NCBI GenBank assembly: GCA_007117785.1 | Contig: SKFV01000336.1 | Coordinates: 1 to 7,784 of the forward strand | Length of the DNA: 7,784 bases | Source: Pseudomonas sp. | Lineage (GTDB): Bacteria; Pseudomonadota; Gammaproteobacteria; Pseudomonadales; Pseudomonadaceae | Reading direction: 5' to 3' | In this document: positions 1-5,291 of the stretch, in pieces | Position numbering within the stretch: position 1 is the first letter of the stretch | How the letters are laid out: every line of letters begins with the position of its first letter | Notes under the pieces: model-generated | What the model saw: only the letters and a program-made list of their open reading frames with translations | Told to the model about the DNA's origin: nothing | Databases searched by the model: none | Translations under genes and position numbers: made by a program

Positions 1-1
1 C

Positions 2-427
2 TCCACCTTTATTGTCGGCTTCCCAGGCGAAACCGAAGAAGACTTCCAGTACCTGCTGGACTGGTTGACCGAAGCCCAGCTCGACCGTGTCGGCTGCTTC
101 CAGTACTCACCGGTCGACGGCGCTCCGGCCAATGATCTGGATCTGGAACCGGTACCGGATGCAATCAAACAGGAACGCTGGGAGCGCTTTATGGCCCACC
201 AGCAAGCCATCAGTGTGCAGCGGCTGGCCCAGAAAATCGGGCGTACCCTGCAGGTCATCATTGATGAGGTCGACGAAGAAGGCCCGATTGGTCGCAGCAT
301 GGCTGATGCCCCTGAAATCGACGGCAATGTCTATATCAATACCGATCTGGACCTGCAACCGGGCGATATGGTCAACGTAGTGGTCACCGATGCCGACGAG
401 TACGACCTTTGGGCCGAGCTGGCCTGA
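2..427 (+). CDS. rimO: Ribosomal protein S12 methylthiotransferase RimO (C-terminal part, 5' end outside window)
   Basis: RimO is a cytoplasmic radical-SAM enzyme with two iron-sulfur clusters that adds a methylthio group to an aspartate of ribosomal protein S12. The window opens inside the gene: frame 2 is open from the first base and gives 141 residues before the TGA. The visible part starts at the end of the radical-SAM barrel (FIVGFPGETEEDF). It continues through the linker helices and ends with a TRAM domain containing VIIDEVDEEG, IGRSMADAPEIDG and DEYDLW near the C-terminus. These strings are nearly those of E. coli RimO as I recall it, which makes the call firm. The N-terminal UPF0004 domain and the SAM-cluster CxxxCxxC motif lie upstream of the window. 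The acetyltransferase gene begins 2 nt after the stop, so the two are probably cotranscribed. Confidence 0.96.
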   Translation, partial: STFIVGFPGETEEDFQYLLDWLTEAQLDRVGCFQYSPVDGAPANDLDLEPVPDAIKQERWERFMAHQQAISVQRLAQKIGRTLQVIIDEVDEEGPIGRSMADAPEIDGNVYINTDLDLQPGDMVNVVVTDADEYDLWAELA

Positions 428-429
428 GT

Positions 430-927
430 ATGGGTATTCAGATTCGGACAGCACAGGCGGCTGATTTTTCGGCCATCTGGCCGATCTTTCAGCAGGTAGC
501 TGCCGCCGGTGATACTTATGCGTACCCGCAGGATATCGATTACGCCTCTGCCGAGCGCCTGTGGATGCAGCAGCCTCGCTGCACCTGGGTGGTTGAGCGC
601 GATGGTGAGATTCTCGGGACCTATTACCTGAAGACCAATCAGCCAGGCCCGGGGACACATGTCTGCAATTGTGGCTATATGGTTGCCGAGTCAGCCCGAA
701 GCCAGGGCCTGGCCCGTGCCATGTGCGAGCATTCACAAAAGGTTGCTGTAGAGCTGGGGTATCTGGCGATGCAGTTCAACTTTGTCGCTGCCAGCAATAC
801 AGTGGCGGTGGCTTTATGGCAAAAGTTGGGCTTCAGCATCGTTGGTCGCTTGCCCAAGGCATTCAGGCATCCACAATCAGGGTTTGTGGATGCACTGGTG
901 ATGTACAAATGGCTGGCCGGGGACTGA
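430..927 (+). CDS. GNAT family N-acetyltransferase
   Basis: This is a predicted cytoplasmic acetyl-CoA-dependent N-acetyltransferase of 165 residues, the usual size of a single GNAT domain. It begins IQIRTAQAADF, the typical first strand and helix. The acetyl-CoA pyrophosphate loop (motif A) is YMVAESARSQGLARAM at residues 83-98, with R90-x-x-G93-x-A95. N123 and the LWQKLGF stretch (130-135 region) form the usual motif B end. I chose ATG 430, 2 nt after the rimO stop. An in-frame TTG at 409 would add seven residues inside rimO and has no better ribosome binding site. No clear Shine-Dalgarno sequence precedes the ATG, which suggests translational coupling to rimO. The acceptor substrate cannot be read from the sequence; a small amine or amino acid is as likely as a protein N-terminus. 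Confidence 0.88.
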   Translation: MGIQIRTAQAADFSAIWPIFQQVAAAGDTYAYPQDIDYASAERLWMQQPRCTWVVERDGEILGTYYLKTNQPGPGTHVCNCGYMVAESARSQGLARAMCEHSQKVAVELGYLAMQFNFVAASNTVAVALWQKLGFSIVGRLPKAFRHPQSGFVDALVMYKWLAGD

Positions 928-939
928 TAGCCCGGCCAG
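913..939. terminator. Hairpin between convergent genes, possible bidirectional terminator
   Basis: A perfect 9-bp inverted repeat, CTGGCCGGG (913-921) and CCCGGCCAG (931-939), has a 9-nt loop and contains the stop codon of the acetyltransferase gene. The sugar dehydrogenase gene converges on it, with its stop at 953. No T tract follows on the plus strand. On the minus strand the stem is followed by CCATTT, only a weak T run. The position supports a terminator role, but the missing U tract makes intrinsic termination uncertain. Confidence 0.4.
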
Positions 940-952
940 ACAGATCATCAGC

Positions 953-2098
953 TCAATCCGCTGGTTCAATGCGGTAAAGAGCGCCATCTGACTGATCATT
1001 AAGCACATAAATAAATCCGTCCGGTCCCTGACGTACGTCCCGAATGCGCCCGATGCGCTGCAACAACAACTCTTCCAGGTGAATCACTTCACCCTCCTCC
1101 ATTAGCACCCGCAAGATACGCTCGGCGCTCAGACCACCAGCCAGCAGGTTACCTTGCCAGTTGGGAAAGTGATCGCTGTCGACATAGGCCAGCCCCGAGG
1201 GCGCCAGTGTCGGCAGGAATTCATAGACCGGCCCCTGCATGTCTGACAGCTCGCGCGCTTCTGCATCCGGGAACGGACCCTCTGACCCATAATCACGCCC
1301 CAGAGTCGCTACCGGCCAACCATAGTTTTTGCCCGCTTCGATCAGATTCAGCTCGTCACCACCGCGCGGTCCATGCTCGGTTACCCATACTTCACCGGCA
1401 GAATTGAGCACTATGCCCTGGATATTGCGGTGACCGTAGGAATAGATCTCCTCGGCATAGCCCTCCTTGCCACGCAGCGGATTATCTTCCGGCACGCTGC
1501 CATCAGCATTCAGACGCACTATGGTGCCGGAGTGATCCATGGTGTTCTGTGCCCGCATGGGCTCACTACCGCGATCGCCAATCGTTAGCAGCAGCGTGCC
1601 ATCTGGCATGAAAAGAATACGGCCGCCGTAATGCCGGCCCGGGGCAGTGGGTGTGTTGGAGGTAAACAGCTCTTCAACGTCCGTCAATGCGCTGCCTTCC
1701 AGGCGAGCACGCGCCAATGCTGGAACGGTGCTGCTGTCATCGCCCTTGGAATAGGTAAAATAGATCCAGCCGTTATCGGCGAAATCCGGATGAGCCACCA
1801 CATCGAGCATGCCGCCTTGGCTGATGGAGTAAAACTCCGGCAAGCCGCTGACCTCTGTTTTCTCACCATCAACAATCAGTTGCATCCCCTTGCCGCGCTC
1901 ACTGACCAGGTAACGCCCATCGGAAAGGAAAGCGACTGCCCACGGGTTGCTGAGGCCGTCAGCCATCTTCACCAGACGCATATCCTGGTATTGCGTGCTG
2001 ATGTTGCTCTCAACGGTCTCTTGTGCTGTCACCGACGCACTGGCCAGACTGGCCGCCAGCAATGCCGAAGTAACCAGGGTAGGTTTAGTGGTAAACAT
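953..2098 (-). CDS. PQQ-dependent aldose sugar dehydrogenase (soluble, periplasmic)
   Basis: This predicted periplasmic beta-propeller enzyme of the soluble glucose dehydrogenase family probably oxidises aldose sugars with pyrroloquinoline quinone. Its 381 residues are close to E. coli YliI/Asd. A Sec signal peptide covers about residues 1-25, with cleavage after VTA. Family motifs appear in order: NPWAVAFLSDGRYLVSERG from residue 51, QGGMLDVVAHPDF (94-106), RHYGGRILFMPDG (155-167), IGDRG (173-177), YGHRNIQG (221-228), EHGPRGGDELN (241-251), NYGWP, and RIRDVRQGPDGFIYVLND near the end. They are spread across the blades as in the family. The histidine, arginine and aspartate residues of these motifs are those usually linked to PQQ and calcium binding. 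AAGGAG lies 6 nt before the ATG. No PQQ synthesis genes are in view, so the cofactor source is unknown. The gene stands alone and is divergent from the DUF1853 gene. Confidence 0.92.
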   Translation of the reverse strand: MFTTKPTLVTSALLAASLASASVTAQETVESNISTQYQDMRLVKMADGLSNPWAVAFLSDGRYLVSERGKGMQLIVDGEKTEVSGLPEFYSISQGGMLDVVAHPDFADNGWIYFTYSKGDDSSTVPALARARLEGSALTDVEELFTSNTPTAPGRHYGGRILFMPDGTLLLTIGDRGSEPMRAQNTMDHSGTIVRLNADGSVPEDNPLRGKEGYAEEIYSYGHRNIQGIVLNSAGEVWVTEHGPRGGDELNLIEAGKNYGWPVATLGRDYGSEGPFPDAEARELSDMQGPVYEFLPTLAPSGLAYVDSDHFPNWQGNLLAGGLSAERILRVLMEEGEVIHLEELLLQRIGRIRDVRQGPDGFIYVLNDQSDGALYRIEPAD

Positions 2099-2123
2099 GC
2101 CAATCTCCTTGCACGTAAAGCCT

Positions 2124-2152
2124 TCTTTAGTGACAAAAGACTAGCAGTTCAA
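2124..2152 (-). promoter_or_regulatory. Weak sigma70-like promoter for the sugar dehydrogenase gene
   Basis: Read on the minus strand, TTGAAC (complement of 2147-2152) and TAAAGA (complement of 2124-2129) are separated by 17 nt and lie about 25 nt before the start codon. The -35 box matches the consensus moderately and the -10 box poorly. This is the best candidate I see in the divergent region, but it is weak. Confidence 0.22.
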
Positions 2153-2187
2153 GCAGTACCACTGCGGGTCTGGTAACCTTTTGCAAA

Positions 2188-2203
2188 GACTCTATACATA
2201 GTC
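2188..2203. promoter_or_regulatory. Imperfect palindrome over a -10-like box upstream of the DUF1853 gene
   Basis: GACTCTATACATAGTC is an imperfect palindrome in which 12 of 16 positions are symmetric. It holds the -10-like box TATACA (2193-2198), 12 nt before the ATG at 2210. A convincing -35 box at normal spacing is missing. If transcription starts here the message would be almost leaderless, in line with the weak ribosome binding site (CAGG) before that ATG. It may equally be a regulator site or chance. Confidence 0.22.
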
Positions 2204-2209
2204 AGGCCC

Positions 2210-3118
2210 ATGTCACTTAACGTTCTGCCCGCCCCCCAACTTTTCAACCACCCAGCTCTGAGGCATCTGATATGGATGCTGGACGCACCCCAGTTGCTGC
2301 CTGTGGGGAAGACGTTTGCGCCGACACACAGCCTTTCGGCCGCACTGTTGCCGCGCTTGCTGGCACTGGCAGAACAACCGGCACAGTTGCCTGACAACCT
2401 GACAGAGGCGATCAGGCCGCGGCTGGGTTTGTATTTCGAGGACCTTTATGAGTACTTGCTGTGTGACCTGTTGGGCTGGGAACTGATTGCTAGAAACCTG
2501 CCTGTACGTGAGGCCGGACGTACCCTGGGCGAACTGGATTTTCTGTTGCGCAATCCGCATAACGGCGCAGTTGAACACCATGAAATTGCGATCAAGTTCT
2601 ATCTCGGCTATCCCGAGAACGGCTACTGTCTATGGTATGGTCCCAATGCCAGCGATCGGCTGGATCTGAAAACCCAGCGGTTGCTGGGCCACCAGTTGGG
2701 CCTGTCCGGTCTGGAGGCGACCCGCAATACGCTGATGAAAGCGGGCTTGCCATGTCCTGAAGCAACACGGGTGTTTATGCCTGGCTACCTGTTTTACCCT
2801 GCCGGTATCCCGTTGAAGCGTCCACTCCAGGTGGCGGACAACCATCTGCGCGGCCACTGGCACCGCCTCGCTCAGCTGCAGATCAGTGATACCCGGAGCT
2901 GGGTGCCGCTAAAGAAGCCGCACTGGCTGGGGCCATGGCAACAAGCCGCTGTGCCCGACCCTGATGCGGTGGCTTCCCAGCTCAGGGCTGTTGCCGAACA
3001 GCATAGCCCGCGATTGTTTGCCCGAATGCGCCATGATGCGGAGAGCGGCCTCTGGCATGAAGCAAGCAGGCACTTTGTTGTGCCATCAACATGGCCGCTG
3101 GTGACTAAACACAGCTGA
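2210..3118 (+). CDS. DUF1853 family protein
   Basis: I recognise this 302-residue cytoplasmic protein as DUF1853, a family found mainly in gammaproteobacteria with no established function. It has no signal peptide or membrane segment. Conserved-looking blocks are RLGLYFEDLYEYLL (71-84), GRTLGELDFLL (103-113), EHHEIAIKFYLG (122-133), the tryptophan/tyrosine-rich YCLWYGPN (139-146), DRLDLKTQRLLGHQL (149-163), and FMPGYLFYP (189-197). The acidic residues E77, D110 and E125 followed by K129 resemble the layout of a PD-(D/E)XK nuclease core. However, E125 and K129 are separated by three residues instead of the canonical one, so enzymatic activity is only a hypothesis. The ATG at 2210 is the first in frame but has a poor Shine-Dalgarno sequence. 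The lipoprotein gene starts 21 nt downstream and is probably cotranscribed. Confidence 0.85.
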   Translation: MSLNVLPAPQLFNHPALRHLIWMLDAPQLLPVGKTFAPTHSLSAALLPRLLALAEQPAQLPDNLTEAIRPRLGLYFEDLYEYLLCDLLGWELIARNLPVREAGRTLGELDFLLRNPHNGAVEHHEIAIKFYLGYPENGYCLWYGPNASDRLDLKTQRLLGHQLGLSGLEATRNTLMKAGLPCPEATRVFMPGYLFYPAGIPLKRPLQVADNHLRGHWHRLAQLQISDTRSWVPLKKPHWLGPWQQAAVPDPDAVASQLRAVAEQHSPRLFARMRHDAESGLWHEASRHFVVPSTWPLVTKHS

Positions 3119-3139
3119 CCTGATTTTCAGGAGTTCTCT

Positions 3140-3481
3140 ATGCTGATTCACAAGATTTTTGCTGCCGGCTTTGTACTGGGCCTACTGGTCGCCTGCGCTG
3201 AAACCGCCAGCAATGAACCCATTACTGTCGATCTACCGCACCTGGTAGCAGAGCATGAAGCCTATGACGGGCGTGTTGTGAATGTCAGCGGGCGGGTGGC
3301 CAGTTTTGACGATCCCCGGCATTACTGGCTTGAAGACGATGAGTTCAATCGAGTGGCACTGATGCCGGATGAAAGCGTGAGCGATAAGGTAGGAGAGCAG
3401 GTTCGCATAATAGGCGCATTCAGCACCAGTCCGGATCAGGGGCGCCAAATTGAGGTAACAGGGGTCACGCGGGTTGAATAG
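3140..3481 (+). CDS. Small putative lipoprotein with OB-fold-like domain
   Basis: This 113-residue protein has a lipoprotein signal: a short positive start (MLIHK), a hydrophobic stretch, and the lipobox L16-V17-A18-C19. Alanine at +2 would favour sorting to the outer membrane. The mature part is a single beta-rich domain. YDGRVVNVSGRV (42-53), YWLEDDEFNRVAL, GEQVRIIGAF and RQIEVTGVTRV follow the strand order of small periplasmic OB-fold domains that open with 'dGk.V.v.G.v'. I do not recognise a named family. AGGAG (3129-3133) lies 6 nt before the ATG, giving a confident start. It follows the DUF1853 gene by 21 nt. A ligand-binding or envelope scaffold role would fit the fold but is inferred. 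Confidence 0.8.
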   Translation: MLIHKIFAAGFVLGLLVACAETASNEPITVDLPHLVAEHEAYDGRVVNVSGRVASFDDPRHYWLEDDEFNRVALMPDESVSDKVGEQVRIIGAFSTSPDQGRQIEVTGVTRVE

Positions 3482-3508
3482 TGCGGCTCGTTTGAGTCAG
3501 AGAGGAAA

Positions 3509-3534
3509 TGCAGCCGGCTCAACCGCCGGCTGCA
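3509..3534. terminator. Bidirectional hairpin terminator between convergent genes
   Basis: TGCAGCCGGC (3509-3518) and GCCGGCTGCA (3525-3534) form a perfect 10-bp GC-rich stem with a 6-nt loop. It sits between the lipoprotein stop (3481) and the minus-strand stop (3547). On the minus strand the stem is followed by TTTCCTCTCT, a usable T-rich tail. On the plus strand only AATCTATCTA follows. It probably ends the minus-strand gene well and the plus-strand gene less well. Confidence 0.65.
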
Positions 3535-3546
3535 ATCTATCTATAC

Positions 3547-3876
3547 TCAGTAATCGCGCATAGTACCTTCCCGGGTGCCAGACTCATCGTCCTGACCGGT
3601 TTCGAAAGGCTGACCGTCGCTACGGGTGCGCTCATCCTGACCAGTGCGGTGCTCGGTCGCATCGCGCTGATAGTCATCGGCACCGCTGGGGCGGGTCTGC
3701 TGCCCCGGGGTAGCTGCCCCACCCGTTCCAGCGCCACGTTCTTGCGGAGCACCTTGCTGATCTGACGGCGGTGCCTGGGTGGTCCCACCAGCTGCAGCCT
3801 GGCCACTCAAAGCGACTGGCGCGACCAACAACAGACTCAATGCACAATACTTACTGTACTTCCTGAGAAAAGTCAT
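3547..3876 (-). CDS. Small secreted low-complexity protein, function unknown
   Basis: This 109-residue protein starts with a good Sec signal peptide: TFLRKYSKY, then a hydrophobic core (ALSLLLVAPVAL), with cleavage likely after GQAAA near residue 29. The mature part of about 80 residues is rich in Gly, Gln, Thr, Asp, Arg and Pro, lacks Cys and Trp, and contains runs of similar content such as GQQTRPSGADD, GQDERTRSDGQ and GQDDESGTREG. These look like loose 'GQ(D)-x-R/E' repeats and suggest an intrinsically disordered, highly charged periplasmic or secreted polypeptide. A perfect AAGGAG lies 6 nt before the ATG on the minus strand, and a hairpin terminator follows the stop, so the gene looks real despite its odd composition. 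I recognise no family. It is divergent from the yjdM-like gene. Confidence 0.72.
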   Translation of the reverse strand: MTFLRKYSKYCALSLLLVAPVALSGQAAAGGTTQAPPSDQQGAPQERGAGTGGAATPGQQTRPSGADDYQRDATEHRTGQDERTRSDGQPFETGQDDESGTREGTMRDY

Positions 3877-4004
3877 CTAAGACTCCTTTTTTCATGGATG
3901 TACCGCGTGTGACGGAGGCTTGTCATAAAAGTTCCAACGTTTTGCAAACTGGACGTCGTCAGGTGGCACTGGCAAGATAACGCGCCCTGCCTGGAGACCC
4001 TGAT

Positions 4005-4343
4005 ATGAGCCAATTACCTCCCTGCCCCGCCTGCGGATCGGAATTCACCTATGAAGACGGCATCCAGTTCGTTTGCCCGGAATGTGCGCATGAATGGACA
4101 ACTGCAGAAGCGGCAGCTGAGGCACAGTCGGTCCAGATCAGTGATGCCAATGGCAACCCCCTGGCTGATGGCGACAGCGTTACTGTGATCAAGGATCTCA
4201 AGGTTAAGGGTTCTTCACTGGTTATCAAGGTAGGTACCCGGGTGAAAAATATCCGTCTGGTTGACGGTGATCATGATATTGATTGCCGCATAGAGGGTAT
4301 TGGCCCCATGAAACTCAAATCGACGGTGGTAAAAAAGAGCTGA
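4005..4343 (+). CDS. yjdM: YjdM/PhnA family zinc-ribbon protein
   Basis: This 112-residue cytoplasmic protein matches the YjdM (formerly PhnA) family in length and layout. The N-terminal zinc ribbon has C7-x2-C10 and C24-x2-C27 (PPCPACGS and FVCPECAHEW). The PhnA domain follows from about residue 43, with DANGNPLADGDSVTVIKDLK, a strand-rich VKGSS..VIKVGT section, and the closing IGPMKLKSTVVKK. GGAG (3993-3996) precedes the ATG by 8 nt. Database names such as 'alkylphosphonate uptake' or 'phosphonoacetate hydrolase' come from mistaken transfer. The gene is not part of a phosphonate cluster here, and its biochemical role is unsettled. It is transcribed alone and ends in a strong terminator. Confidence 0.92.
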   Translation: MSQLPPCPACGSEFTYEDGIQFVCPECAHEWTTAEAAAEAQSVQISDANGNPLADGDSVTVIKDLKVKGSSLVIKVGTRVKNIRLVDGDHDIDCRIEGIGPMKLKSTVVKKS

Positions 4344-4366
4344 CTATCAGCAACAAGACAGTTATC

Positions 4367-4393
4367 AAAAAACCAGCACACTGCCGGTTTTTT
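4367..4393 (+). terminator. Rho-independent terminator of the yjdM-like gene
   Basis: AAAAAACC (4367-4374) pairs with GGTTTTTT (4386-4393). One A/C mismatch and a further GC/GC pair sit inside, around the loop ACACT. The stem ends in six T residues, 23 nt after the stop codon. The A-tract/T-tract form can also act in the reverse direction. Confidence 0.85.
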
Positions 4394-4431
4394 GTCTCTT
4401 CTCAGCACACGCCTGACGCGGCATAATAAAT

Positions 4432-4460
4432 TTGGCATTTTGGTATCATGCTCTGATAAC
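4432..4460 (+). promoter_or_regulatory. Sigma70-like promoter of the binding-protein/diguanylate cyclase operon
   Basis: TTGGCA (4432-4437) matches the -35 consensus at five of six positions. After 17 nt comes GATAAC (4455-4460), a four-of-six -10 box. Transcription would begin near 4467, giving a leader of about 87 nt before the first start codon. It lies just after the terminator of the preceding gene and is the best promoter candidate in the window. Confidence 0.5.
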
Positions 4461-4467
4461 AATACCA
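4441..4467. promoter_or_regulatory. Nested inverted repeat overlapping the operon promoter (operator candidate)
   Basis: The outer arms TGGTAT (4441-4446) and ATACCA (4462-4467) are 21 bp apart centre to centre, about two helical turns. Inside them lie TATCA (4444-4448) and TGATA (4454-4458). The element fills the spacer, the -10 box and the probable start site, where a dimeric repressor would block RNA polymerase. No regulator gene is in the window to pair with it. Confidence 0.35.
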
Positions 4468-4502
4468 GCCTGACTGGCTGATTTAGTCGATACCCTGTTG
4501 AT

Positions 4503-4537
4503 GGGCGCTATGCCCGGTGGGCATCCACTGAAAGCCC
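4503..4537 (+). promoter_or_regulatory. Leader with alternating GGGC/GCCC segments (possible RNA switch or attenuator)
   Basis: Four segments alternate just before the ribosome binding site: GGGC (4503-4506), GCCC (4512-4515), GGGC (4519-4522) and GCCC (4534-4537). Segment 2 pairs best with 3, as ATGCCC/GGGCAT with a 3-nt loop. Pairings 1:2 and 3:4 are possible alternatives of four GC pairs, and 3:4 would end 3 nt before the AAAGGA ribosome binding site. I see no known riboswitch consensus and no leader peptide. Folding energies were not computed. Confidence 0.25.
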
Positions 4538-4553
4538 TGAAAAGGATTTGATC

Positions 4554-5282
4554 ATGTATCGCTGGCTGATGCTGTGCTGCTTGCTAATCTCGCCCCTTCA
4601 TGCCTCAGAGCTCGACCGACTGAGCTTTATCACCGAAGAATATCCACCCTTCAATTATGTGGCTGACGACCAGCTCAAGGGTAGCTCCGCTGAAATCCTC
4701 GACGCTATCCTGAAGCACAATGCCAGTCGTTTGAGTCTTGGTGATGTTCGCGTGCTGCCTTGGGCACGCGGCTACGACACCACGCTGGAATACCCTGACA
4801 CGGTATTGTTTTCCACTACCCGTAGCCATGCGCGCGACAGCATGTTTGAGTGGGTCGGGCCGCTCGCCGCTGGGCGCGTTGTGCTGGTCGCGCATAAAGA
4901 CAAAGGTATCCGTATCGATTCGCTCAGTGACCTGATTGAGGGTGGCTACAGTGTTGTTTCACTGCGAGAGGATATCGGTGCCCAAGCCCTGCAGGAAGGT
5001 GGCGTACCGGAAAGCCGGATGCGCACAGCAGTCAATAATGTCAGCGCCATGCATATGCTGGCGATGGGCCGGGTCGACCTCTGGGCCTACGGTGAAGAGG
5101 TGGCTGAATGGTTGTTACAGGAAAACGGTCATGATGTAGCGGATTTCGAATCCGTTTTACTGCTGACTGAGGATCCACTCTACTTCGCTTTCAACCGCGA
5201 AACCGACGCTAAACTGATCAGGATCATGCAGGATACCCTCGATCAGTTGCGCGCAGATGGCAGCTTGCCAAAGATTGACTAG
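4554..5282 (+). CDS. Periplasmic solute-binding protein (SBP_bac_3 type), first of a tandem pair
   Basis: This 242-residue protein resembles the small orphan periplasmic binding proteins of the family-3 (amino-acid type) fold. A signal peptide covers about residues 1-17 (cleavage after LHA). Two cysteines at 8-9 come too early for a lipobox. The lobe-1 opening is FITEEYPPFNY (25-35), followed by RVLPWARGYDT (66-76), FSTTRSHARDSMFEWVGPL (86-104), a lobe-2 section with YSVVSLRED (132-140), and MGRVDLWAYGEE (171-182). The STTR arginine usually contacts a ligand carboxylate in this fold; E181/E182 could serve an amine. AAAGGA lies 7 nt before ATG 4554, preferred over the in-frame TTG at 4548. The paralogous gene starts 9 nt after the stop. 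With no transporter genes nearby, a sensory role is more likely than uptake; this is inferred. Confidence 0.87.
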   Translation: MYRWLMLCCLLISPLHASELDRLSFITEEYPPFNYVADDQLKGSSAEILDAILKHNASRLSLGDVRVLPWARGYDTTLEYPDTVLFSTTRSHARDSMFEWVGPLAAGRVVLVAHKDKGIRIDSLSDLIEGGYSVVSLREDIGAQALQEGGVPESRMRTAVNNVSAMHMLAMGRVDLWAYGEEVAEWLLQENGHDVADFESVLLLTEDPLYFAFNRETDAKLIRIMQDTLDQLRADGSLPKID

Positions 5283-5291
5283 GAGCCTCAT

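Noticed and set aside
3508..3765. Plus-strand 85-codon frame overlapping the secreted protein gene
   Set aside because: It starts inside the terminator hairpin, has no family resemblance, and lies opposite the better supported minus-strand gene with a signal peptide and AAGGAG.
4005..4343. Phosphonoacetate hydrolase activity for the PhnA-family protein
   Set aside because: The true phosphonoacetate hydrolase is an unrelated, much larger alkaline-phosphatase-type enzyme. This small zinc-ribbon protein only shares the old gene name.
4467..4553. Cyclic di-GMP riboswitch in the leader of the cyclase operon
   Set aside because: The conserved GEMM features (the CACGCACAGGGC-like helix start and the GNAA-type tetraloop/receptor) are absent, and the leader of about 87 nt lacks the two-helix layout.
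4554..4583. First binding protein as a lipoprotein (LMLC at residues 5-8)
   Set aside because: The cysteine comes after only seven residues, too short for a lipoprotein signal peptide, while LHA at residue 17 is a good signal peptidase I site.
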